Source of the DNA: Sphagnum magellanicum
Lineage: Eukaryota; Streptophyta; Sphagnopsida; Sphagnales; Sphagnaceae
DNA length: 64,000 nucleotides
Direction: 5' to 3'
NCBI GenBank assembly: GCA_021904315.1
Contig: CM038919.1
Span: 22,919,666-22,983,665, forward strand
Below, one piece after another: positions 11,831 to 21,861 of the stretch (positions are counted from its first letter, which is position 1; each line of letters starts with the position of its first letter). Below the pieces are notes generated by a model that was given only the letters and a program-made list of their open reading frames with translations, did no database searches and was not told the origin of the DNA. The translations under genes were made by a program, and so were the position numbers.

Positions 11831-13420
11831 CCAAGAGAGCTTTAGGAGTGCAGCTTGTCGTCAAGAGCTTCAACGTGGCGGCAACTAGAGCGTGAAAGCA
11901 AGAGGAGCCGAGAGCTTCAAGAGTGCTGCTTATCGTTAGGAACTTCAACATTGGTGGTAATAAGAGCATGAAGGCAAGAGGAGTTAAAGTGGGAGCTTGA
12001 AGGCAAGTTCCCTTCTCCTCCTTTTTTTTTCTTTTTTTCTTTGTTGTGAAGAAGACGATGACGAGACCGTCATTGTGTCATCATTGTCCTTTTCTCTTGC
12101 TTTGTAGGTGCAAACAATGACAATGAGCAATGTGGCTGCTCATCGTCATTTCATTGTGGTTTTGCTATGAACATCACAACAATGGGAAAAAACGACAACG
12201 AACACTTCTTTTCGTCATTTTGTTATGGGTTGTAGGTGAGAAAAAATGACGATGAACAACGTGGCTACTCATTGTCATTTTGTGATGGGTTGCACATGTG
12301 AAAAGATGACAATAAGCAATGTAGCTGCTCATCATCGTTCTAATGTGTTCTTGCAAGCTTGAAACAACGATGATGAATAGCTACATTGCTTATTGTCATT
12401 CTCCTGTGGTTATGCAAGAACGAGATAATGACAACAAGCAGCTGCACTATTCATCATCATCCTTTTTTCTTTTCTTTTTGCAATCGTGAACGAAAACGAT
12501 GAGCATAGACTTGTCATCTTCTTCAAGTTTCGAGGCAAGTGCAACTAATGACGACAAGCAACCACGCTACTTGTCGTCATCCTTTTTTTGTTTTGCAGTT
12601 GTGAAGGAGGATGATGAATGCAACTTGTCGCCCTCTTGAAGCTTTGAAGCAAGTGCAGGTAATGACAACAAGCAGTTGCTTTGCTTGTCATCATTTTTAA
12701 AATTTTTTTTTTGTAGTTGTGAAGGCTCATCATCCTCTTCAAGTTTGGAGGCTTACACAAGTAATGACAATGAGTAACACGCTTGCTTGTTGTCATTCTA
12801 GTTCCTTTCCAAAAGAACTAAAATGATGATGAGCAGTCGCACTATTCGTCATCATCTTTTTTTGTTTTTTCTGCAATTATGAAGCAGGACGACCAACATG
12901 AGTTGTCATCTTCATCAAGTTTTGAAGCAAGTGCCCAATAATGATGACGAACAACGCTACTGCTTGTTGTCATTCTAGTTATTTTCCAAGACTAAAATAA
13001 TGACGACAAATAGCCACGCAATTCGTTGTCCTCTTCAAGTTCTAAAGTAGGCTCTAGGTAACAACAACAAACATTAGTGTTGTTCATCATCATCATTTAT
13101 TTATTTTTTTGCCAACAGTGAAGGAAGATGATGAACACAACTTGTTGTCTTCTTCAGAGCTACAAAATAAGTGCCAAATCATAGTTGTAGAAACATGGGC
13201 TCGTGTCTTGCGTCAAATGACAAATGTTCATCATCATAAAATAAGAAATTATTTGTTGTTTACAAGCTCCTAATGGTCCTCTACTTTGCATCCGCACAAC
13301 TGGTGAGAGGGTGGAAAATGAACTAGAAACTAAAATAATGTTATGTTGTTTGGGTCTTGTTAAATGCAAACTCGAAAGAAAACAATGAATGTTGGAGCAT
13401 ATCAATAAGTTTCAGCAAAT
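11831..13420. repeat. hairpin-forming GACGA/TCGTC minisatellite array
   Basis: From about 12040 to 13150 the sequence repeats a short palindromic module roughly every 60-120 bp. A typical module has AATGACGA(T/C)(G/A)AGCA, a 5-9 base loop, then TGCTCATCGTCATT. Clear modules start near 12116, 12245, 12304, 12366, 12426, 12546, 12661, 12762, 12943 and 13000, separated by T-rich linkers with TTCAAG. No coding frame is supported. The array lies in the right half of the palindrome; a matching array in the left half is not obvious, so it was gained or lost on one side. From about 13150 to 13420 nothing was recognised. Confidence 0.7.
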
Positions 13421-13432
13421 GTTATAGATAGC

Positions 13433-14960
13433 ATGGGAGGTGTCATGAATGGTGAACATTTGGAGGCTAGGGTGATGGGACAAGTGAGTGTTGAAAATGT
13501 GGTTCCATTGATTGTAAATGAGATTGTTGAAGAGGAAGAAGTGCAAGCGGATGAAGATGTTGGGGAAACATCTAAGGGAGATGTTGATCAAGTTGAGATG
13601 GATTTGGAGAGAATTATTTTGATGATAGAGGACCAAGAAAATGTAGTTCTTGTTGTTCCATTGCCGGAACAAGAGAATGCAAATGAAGATGTTGAACCTC
13701 ACGCACATATTGATGGAGGTGACATAACCATTGAACTTCATTTATTATAATTATTACCCCACCCATCCTCTCCTCAAGTGGAGAGGATGGGTGGGGTTTT
13801 TTTTGGTCAAAATTTTTATTGCAATACCTTCCTTAATTATGGTCCCTAAACCTTTAGATGCCCCACCTTCGTTCTCCATGCAAGAAGGTGGGTGGGGCAT
13901 TTGTTTTTGGTTTAAGTCTATAGGTAGTACCTTTAGATTTTGTAGGTGATATTGTGATTTTTAGGGTTTGCTTCATTTTATGTAGATTTCAATACTAGAG
14001 TTGAACAACACTCTCATGTAGTGTTTTATTTTTTTTCTTTTTATGCAATACCCTAATCTTGTGTTATAATCTTCTATCTATTTATGCAATACCTTCATTG
14101 CTTAAAAAATAACCTTCATCCAAAATATTAAGTCCCACATTAAATTTTTTGTTTTTGTTTTTTGATTTTAGATGTGGTCGCCCCCCCCACCCCCAAGTTG
14201 CCATATAAGGTGTCCATTGGGCAAGGGATGGGCCCAAATTTGCTTGTGGGGTTGATGGGTGTGATGCATCCTATATGGCCAAGTACAACTTGGTGCGGCA
14301 TTTGTGAGCGTGTCACAATGTTACCATGGAGTTAGGCAAGCCCAGATGCCCATCTACTTAGGAGTAAGGCCCAATGGTTCAAAATCACATGGCAATGAAT
14401 GCAAGGGTCTTGAACAACCCTTTGGCCCGATTTCGTCACAATGAACAAAAGGCTATTGCTAGGGTTAAGAAGCATGTATTCTTGGAATGGGATAGGCTCC
14501 AAGGTCATTTGCAGTACACACCTAAATTGCTTAAGTTTGCACTTGTGAAGTTAACTTTTAGCCACATTATTCGGCTTCTTACCATGACTACATGGGGTGT
14601 GGGGGCCATGCCTTTCAATGTGTAGGCCAAGTTAAAGCATAATGAAGACCTTGCACTTGAAATTCGAACGACTCGAACCAGTTATGCAAGGGCATTCAAA
14701 GGTGTTTGGATGGATTGCGATTGGAAGTCTGCATTAAATAAAACAATGTAACATAAGGAGATTGGCCTCTTTACGCATACCATGATTCAAGAATGATTCA
14801 TGGTCAATAAGTTTCCAACAATGTCATATTGAATTTTATTTAAATTCTAGGTTTTATAATTCATATGCAAAATTTATTGTATTGTGTTGTTTGTTTTAGG
14901 GTTTGAAGCACCACCAAGGAGGTGTTTGTGGTTGATGTTGCGGATGTAACATTAGCCAAT
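13433..14960 (+). pseudogene. decayed C2H2 zinc-finger ORF, right-arm copy
   Basis: The mirror copy of the left-arm ORF, on +. An intact acidic piece (13433-13750, MGGVMNGEHLEA ... HIDGGDITIELHLL) is followed by a zinc-finger piece at about 14215-14340 (KFACGVDGCDASYMAKYN, then VRHL, a TGA, and ACHN). Next comes an open piece (14374-14625) with MNARVLNNPLARFRHNEQKA, EWDRLQGHL and TTWGVGAMPF, then a TAG and KLKHNEDLALEI, YARAFKGVWMDCDW. The TGA stands where the left copy has TGG, and the TAG where it has CAA. Together the two copies let the ancestral domain order be inferred, but neither is functional. Confidence 0.55.
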
Positions 14961-15420
14961 CGCGAGGTTTTTATGTGATGGCACGCCAATGATGCAAAGG
15001 TTTCATCATCGCAATATAGGAGGGCCAATGGGATCCCATCCTCTTTTGATAATGATATAGATAGCCCATAACTTATCCTAGTTTTGATTAGGGTGTTATT
15101 TTGGTCTTCAAGATTTATGGTAGTAATTTATTTTTGAAGCAACCACATATTTACTAGTATGTCATGTTCCCCATTTTAGGCTAGGGTTGTTTTGGACTTG
15201 GGCATTTTTTGCACATTTTTGTAACACATGTCACCCATGTTATTTTATTTAAGGCATTTTACTTTCATTTTGCACCATCTTGTGTTAATAATTAGAAATA
15301 CATCCTCACATATTCTTATATGTATGCTTGATAAATTTATCAAAATAATGATTTTGGTCTTACACTTAAACCAAAAAACCTTTCTTTACCCCCAAAAGTT
15401 AGAAGTTCAAAACTAAAAAG
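14961..15420 (+). repeat. right-arm homologue of 7391-7960
   Basis: This segment repeats, in reverse complement, the left-arm stretch 7391-7960: GATATAGATAGCCCATA, TTTTGATTAGGGTGTTATTTT and the ~190-bp block at 15228-15416 all have close partners. It has no coding value; the similar peptides in both copies only reflect nucleotide homology. Confidence 0.65.
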
Positions 15421-16260
15421 GAAAACAATACCCTCATGAGGATATTATGTAAACATCATTGATGGAATTATTTTGGTTTAGGCTATTGGAGGGGTATTGC
15501 ATAGCCTTAACAAAACCTAGAAAGAATGTAATACCCCCCTAAAGGTATTATGTAAACACAATGGATTGAATTAATTTGGTCCAAGCTATTAGAAAGGTAT
15601 TACTTATGCCTAGAATTATTCAAAGCACATGCAATACCCCTATTAAAATATATTATAAAACCTTTGGGTTCCGTAACATATTTAAAGAGTCCCACAAGGG
15701 TATCACATAACTTTAACAAACCCTAGAAGGAACACAATACCTTCATAAGGATATTTTTTAACAATATGGATTACTTTATTTTAGTCCAAATTATTAGAAG
15801 GGTATTGTTTTTGCCCATAATTACTCAATGGGTGTGCAATACCTCTCTTAGGGTATATAAAAAATCTTTTGGGCTCCATCACATATCTATTTTGGAGAGG
15901 TATTGCCTAAACTTACAAGGAAAAAAATACCCTGTTTGGGGTAATCTATAAACAACATGTGCTCAATTATTTTGGTTCAGGTTGTCAGAGAGGTATTGTT
16001 CATGCCCAAAAGTACTCAATTCACATGCACTACCCCTTTTCGGGTATCCCATAAAACCTTTTAGCTCCATAACATATCTTTTGAAATTTGGAAGGGTATT
16101 GCAAAGCCCTAGCAAAACCTAGAAGGAAAGCAATACCCACATCATTTTGCAATAATATTGTAAACCATGAAATAAGAGAATTCTTTTTAACATACTTATT
16201 CCATGCTCAGTATATCATACCGGACTTATTGATTCAAATAAATGAGGGTATTAGTTGACT
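15421..16260 (+). repeat. terminal repeat cluster, copy 3 (right arm)
   Basis: About three and a half ~200-bp units with GGAGGGGTATTGCATAG, AACCTAGAAGGAA, GCAATACCCCTATT and CATGCCCAAAAGTACTCAAT. They are followed by the unique tail TAAACCATGAAATAAGAGAA and TTGATTCAAATAAATGAGGG. Similarity to the other copies stops close to 16255, which I take as the outer end of the element. Confidence 0.75.
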
Positions 16261-18700
16261 ATAAATTTATGTCCACACACTTTTAAATTTTTTACAAAAT
16301 TCTCAAAGAACAAGGGAAACCACATTGTCAGACTCATGTTCATATGAGTCCTCCAAACAAGCATGCTAAAATTGGCCCAATAGTGATTAGTATAAAATTG
16401 TATATAGTTGCACAAGCTACAAGTTCATGTAGGAAGATGGATGTTAAAAATATTTGCAATACACAATGCGAATTTACAATTCCTGTTCCTTCTAATCTTT
16501 ATTCGATAGAATAAGCTTTTTTCACCTATTTTCATGCTATGACCTTTTGGAGAATTTGATGGGACCTTGTTGCTGTTTTGTAGCAGTAAGAATCAATGTG
16601 AGGATGATTTGGTTCCATCGTTTGCTTCACTGATGTCAAATTATGTATGTTGTTATCCTAGCGTATGGGCCTGCTTTTCTGTCTGCATAGATTTTCAAGT
16701 ACATGAAGGTGCTCAAAGAAGCTATAGTCATGTGGTCAATATATTTTGGATGTTCAGACAGTTTAGTGTTCAATTACTGGACTACCAAAGCATCTACTGT
16801 AAAGATTCCAAAACCCTCAATTTTTGCAATCTCCACATTTTTAAAGATCTCAAATCAAAACACGTGCAAAATTGCAATTTCCAAAAAGAAGTCATGGAAC
16901 CCAAGCCTCAGTTTTTTGTCCCATTTTGAGTGGGCAGATTTGTGTCCTTATGCTGGATGCCCCTACCTTCACTTCAATACACAAACTTTGGGTTTGAATT
17001 GATAAAACCCAAAACTGGAAACTCTCACAATATATTGGGTTTTTTTCAGGTAAGCTACCAACATACAATGCAGCTACAATCACACAATCTACTTCAGAAA
17101 TCAAGCCAATTATTCTGAGAGCTATGTCAAGCCCTCTTCTGCAGGTATCGTTGAGCTTACTGGGAGCCTTTCATATTCTGACAGGGGGTCTGTTGTTTGG
17201 TTGCTAGAGATAGAGTTGTTGTGAGCCTGAACGCTAATAGGCAATAGCCTCCAAATCTAGTTCTGCTATCCGGCATTAAGATCTACAATTGGAACATATA
17301 TGGATCATTCATATTGCTTCATGACAGCTCTGTGAGAGCTGAAATCTATGTGAACTTGACTACTGTAGTAAGTAGAGTTTACACCTTACAAGAATGCAGC
17401 ATGGATTCCCCAATCACTTTGGGAATTGTTGAGCCATTGAGGCTTTGCGCAGACACAGGTTCTGAAGATGTTCCTTGCCTTAAGACACTCCCTTAAGCAG
17501 AGATGTTTTGTCTACCAAGAATTTGCAGCCTCCAACCCCCTGAGTCCACAACATTACTGATAAACTGCACATTTTCTTGAGAAAGTCCCAATATTCAAAG
17601 ACACTCACCATGTCAGGTACTAGGAATGGTAATTCTTCAGGAGGAATTTCACAACATCCTGCATATGTCTGATTCTTAGAAAGGCAGAACTCTGAACTGC
17701 TTTCAACATCTTTCCTCCCTATCCACTGCATTGCAGTCACAAAACTTCATGGTAACATGAGGCTTCTGCTGTTGATATACAGACCTTTGAAGAGATGGAC
17801 CACATAGAATTCAATGTTTGTTAAGCATCAAGCTCTGGGAAATGAGATTTTGCAGTGATCACCATGGCAGGGTTCCAAGTCATTCAAATACTGTCTCCAG
17901 AATTGGTGCTCAAATCTGGGAAGGTTCTAAAACGAACATATGCGAAAAACTTATTGTTGCTTTTGAAGATACTGTGCAGATATATGTAGATCCTATGGAC
18001 CATCTCTAAAGCACTCTTTATTTTTTTAGTCCCCAAGCATTTGCAAATCTTCACAAGGACAGATTTAGCAACTTGAAGATTACTGAAATATGCAAAAGAC
18101 TTTTAATTACCTGAACATCTGAATTCCTGATAGATACTCCAATGACCATGGAGTGGAGCTTCCATTGACAATGAAATCATTGACCAATTCTTTACAATTT
18201 GCACATGTCCACAGATCTTCTGAGCACGGGGATTCCACCGAGTTAATTGTTTTCGAGTACCAACCATTGTGTCTCTTCTACCCGTGGAAATCTCTCTTCC
18301 AAAGGAGGCATGGCTGACTTGTGGGGTCCAGCAACGGCAGCGAAGGTAGGTAACGCGGAGAGGGGAGAGTTGGAGAGTTGACCATGTATTTATCATCCAT
18401 GATGTTAACGAATAATCATCGAGACCTGGCCGCGGGAACTGGAACGAGCGAGGGCTGTCGAGGACAGCTGTGTAAAGTGCATCCGGGACGTCGCTATCTT
18501 GCCGGGAATTGTTCAAAGGCGTCTCGCTGGCTGTTGGCTGGCTGGTTGGCTGGCGTGGTCCTGGCGCGCCCTCCCTTCTTACACACGCCAGCAGGAACCT
18601 ACAAGAATCACAGCTGCCGCGTAGCAGCATTCTCTCCTCTGACCTCTCTCGACTAGCTGTGTCATTTCGCGGCTTGTACAGAGGCATCTTCGCGGAGGGT
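16261..18700. other. intergenic, no recognised gene
   Basis: Several open frames of 60-120 codons exist (for example 16567-16929 and 17314-17496 on +), but none shows a known motif, and frames do not continue across plausible splice sites. From about 18200 the base composition becomes GC and CpG richer and leads into the promoter of the gene at 19115. The long minus-strand frame 18103-18687 lies in this GC-rich part and is not believed to be a gene. Confidence 0.4.
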
Positions 18701-19114
18701 GGGGGGGAAGGACTCGGAAGTCGGGGTATAGTTTGGACCTAGACACATTTTGTATGAGTCAGCGGAGACTTTAGTTTGCTTTCTTTCGGATCAACGCTGA
18801 TTAGGCGGGCCCTAATTTTTGGCAACTCTTTTCTCTCCAGTCGGGGCTCCAGTCTTCAGACTCGTTTTTGAGTGCGCTGCACATGGTACCCATTCTTTGA
18901 TGCGATCATAAGGTTTGGTAGATCTCCACGAGTGTAACAGTGAGAGGAAACGAAGAGTGAACTAACACTGATTTTGAGTTTGTGCTCCTCTGGAGGTCTT
19001 GAAAGAGCGGCGGATTTAGGTGGCTCAGCTGCAGACGACGAGTCTGCACCGGTATTCAGGTCAAGGAGCAACTGGAAGGACAAAAGCGTGCAACAGAACT
19101 CAAGAGATTTCTCG
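18700..19114 (+). promoter_or_regulatory. promoter and 5' leader of the RIN4-like gene
   Basis: The GC- and CpG-richer stretch directly upstream of the start codon at 19115. It contains purine-rich leader sequence and no upstream in-frame exon. The transcription start cannot be fixed by eye and no clear TATA box was chosen. Confidence 0.4.
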
Positions 19115-19601
19115 ATGGCCGTAAGTTTTCCTTCTGAATCTTTGAGAGTTTGTTGTTGACTGTAAGTGCTGCAAGTGGGTTGTTTTAGATTGAAGTTATG
19201 GGCAGCATTCTTGATTATACTCATCTCCCTTCTTCTGCCGAATGTCCAGAGGTTGGAATGGTTAGGTTCGTCAGTTTTTGTTCCTACATTTTGGCTGTCT
19301 TTCGCCTGATCATCTCTTTTTGTTGGTATCTGCATCACCTTGGCAATGTCCAAGGATGATCTGAAAACCACATATAGGTGATTTTTCTTGCTCAAAAGTT
19401 CATTTCTGGATGGTTTGACTGATATGTGTTTGCTAGCAATTAGGATTCCTGGCATGTAGCATTTTGGAAGCCTCAGCAATTTGGAGAAACTTTTGATAAG
19501 ACAGTGGTGCAAGTTGCTGGTATCATACTGACTTGCTCTCAGCTCCAGTAGATCAACATGACTTTACCTTTTTCATCCTGATTCATGTTCCTGACAGTTT
19601 T

Positions 19602-19667
<66 letters not shown>

Positions 19668-21861
19668 AATAACTCTATGCAATCTTGAGTTGTTTGCACT
19701 TGGGATCTGCTTTCATTTAGTATGTGTTACTGTGTGTTTATGAGACCTTGAAGGTTGGAGGTCTGCGCACCTAACCTCTCAAATATGGTCAAGGAAAAAA
19801 TATAATGCCCTGATGAGAGAGATCCATGGATGCCTCTGCTGTTCAAATATGTATATATGTTGTTGCAATGGAAGATCGGGGCCCTTTCACTTGTTGCTTC
19901 ATCCTTGAACTTGAGGGTTTCAAAATGTTCAGTTGTGTCCATAATGCAGATTGGGTTCTTAGGGTTTGTGGCAGGTCATCAATGTAGGATTGAATTCATC
20001 CCTGCTTGTAAATCATGATCAAACTGTAATGTCTGCACTATTCCAGGAAAGCAGGGCAAGAATCTTGCTTACAGGGTAGACTTATGGGTTTTCCTCGAAA
20101 CATTTGCAGATGCCCAACTTGCTGTTTTTCCTGTCTCACCTGCTTGATTTAGAATATTGCTGACATGTATCCAAAACTGAAATGCAGAATCGCACCCATG
20201 TTCCAAAGTTTGGGAACTGGGATGCAAATGCCAACGCTCCAGCTTACACTGCTATATTTGAGTATGCACGTGCTGAAAAGGGTGGAAGAATGATCAATCC
20301 CAATGATCCAGCTGAGAATCCAGCCCTAGCTGCTGCATTAGGTTATCCACATCCAAGTGAAGACCAGCCTGCTGCCCCCCATGGAAGAACCACAGATGAA
20401 GCTCCTCATCAGCATCATGAGGGGCGCTCCAGCCGGGAGGACATAGATATGCATCAACAGTCAGAACAACAGGGGCGATATTCTCATGAACCCCCAACCC
20501 GGAGGCCACCAGGGGAGATTCCTGCAAACCGCACACAAGGAGACAGTGCTCGCTATGCAGGCCGAGGTGGTGCTGCTGGAGGTCCTGCAAGAACAGTGCC
20601 TTCTGAGCCTCCAAATAGGCGGGCTGTAGTAGATCGAGATTCCAACCATAATTCAGACCGTAGCAATGGGGAGGGCTCTAATTCTAACCACAACACAGAA
20701 CGGTCACCAGCTCACCCTTCTTATGCTGGCAGAGTGGCATCTAGAGATGCTGGACGTAGTGGGGCTTCCCCTGCCTGGGAGCGTAGGCGTGCACCATCTG
20801 GGGATGAAGGGTCAATATTTGCACCTGGCACACCCAATAATCGATCCCGATTACGTGCTGGTGCTGGAAGACCAGAGGAACTAGTAAGTGTGGAGATCCT
20901 TGCTTCTTATGTGCTGTGAATGCAAGGAAGTGGGATGCATGGTCATTTTAATTGTGCCACGACAAAATTACTGTATAGATTGTATACCAATCTGATCTCT
21001 TCAACTTTTCCAATTTAAGATAGAGCTTGGGATTTAAGTGCAGGAACAGTGATGTAAATGCTGATGGAAAATGATGGAAATTATCTCATGTCCTCAAGTC
21101 TGTCTAGATGGTTCAAGTCCAGACTTCATGGCTTGAATGGCCAAATTTTTTGATGGAAGAAATTCTGGATTAATGGCTTTGTTGTATCATACCCTTCAGG
21201 AATTTGTAAAGAGTGTAGTCAAATTTGGATTGTGTATCTAAATTATGTGCTTTGTGTGCACAGCCAGCAAGAGGTGGGACATTGCCTAAATTTGGAGCCT
21301 GGGATGCAAAGGACCCTACTGCTGGAGATGGGTTCACAATGATATTCCAAAAAGCATCAGTTGAGAAGAAGGAGGGTGGACCTGTACGCATTCCACAGAT
21401 AAGCAGTGAACCTCCAGCAGGTAGTTTGGATGACTATTCTCAGAAGCAGCCAAGTGCACGATTGAAGAAACACACTCAAAGCAAACGGGGCACTGACAGT
21501 GGTTCTGTGAGTGGCTATAACCTTTGTCTTGTCATAATTGAGGGCTGTTAACACAACTGCTCTGAAGTAGCCAGCATTTGTTTCATGTTTCTGTTGCCGC
21601 TTTGCTTTGTTGACAACTTTTAGTACCTGATATTTCTTACATGTTAGCAGAGGTGTATGAGTTTATTTCAAATGAGGACTTGGGAGATTTCTAGATGCAT
21701 GTTGAATTGAGAATATGCATGCAGCCAAAAGAGTGCATGTAAGTCTACAGAGCGGGCTTCTTTTCATCTGATGCTATAGTATAAGCTTATCTATGGTTTG
21801 TGGACAATTGATCATGTTGCAGAGCTGGCGTTGCTGCTTTGGTGGATCAGCAGACAAGTGA
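19115..21861 (+). CDS. RIN4: RIN4-like NOI-domain immune scaffold protein
   Basis: Four exons: 19115-19120 (ATG GCC only), 20188-20883, 21264-21506 and 21823-21861; all introns are GT-AG and phase 0, giving 327 aa. Residues 3-41 form the N-terminal NOI motif with VPKFGNW at 7-13, the sequence around the first AvrRpt2 cleavage site in Arabidopsis RIN4. Residues 235-262 form the second NOI (LPKFGAWD). The tail SWRCCFGGSADK has the Cys-Cys-Phe motif that anchors RIN4 in the plasma membrane by acylation. The middle is long, disordered, rich in Arg, Pro, Gly and Asn. RIN4 (211 aa in Arabidopsis) is a negative regulator of immunity guarded by NLR receptors; here the linker is longer. The ATG just before exon 2 (20182) lies in the intron: its CAG is the acceptor. 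The tiny first exon matches the MA/MAR start typical of the family. Confidence 0.9.
19605..19665 (+). repeat. (CT)n(CA)n compound microsatellite
   Basis: About 14 CT dinucleotides followed by about 16 CA dinucleotides, within the first intron of the RIN4-like gene. Confidence 0.95.

Larger units (their letters stand above)
6106..16260. mobile_element. giant imperfect palindrome / foldback-like element with C2H2 ORF copies
   Basis: The left arm (about 6106-11000) reappears as reverse complement in the right arm (about 11440-16260). Anchor pairs share a centre: 7391-7588 with 15228-15416, 7993-8220 with about 14572-14790, 8955-9341 with 13433-13750, and 10870-11000 with 11440-11560; midpoints fall at about 11.2-11.4 kb. 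The outer ~1 kb of each arm is tandem ~200-bp units, the next 2 kb a ruined C2H2 zinc-finger ORF, and the middle is low-complexity and hairpin-rich. The layout resembles foldback or long-TIR DNA transposons, but no transposase was seen. It could also be an old inverted segmental duplication. Arm identity varies, so the structure is not recent. Confidence 0.65.

Noticed and set aside
12040..13150. CRISPR-like appearance of repeated short palindromes
   Set aside because: Repeats are diverged, spacing is irregular, and the context is a plant nuclear genome.
18103..18687. 194-codon minus-strand ORF, the longest by count in the left third
   Set aside because: It lies in CpG-rich promoter sequence of the RIN4-like gene, has no motif, and its Arg/Ser/Pro composition follows from the base composition.
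20182..20187. ATGCAG as start of the RIN4-like protein
   Set aside because: CAG is the acceptor of intron 1; splicing from ATGGCC at 19115 gives the family-typical N-terminus.
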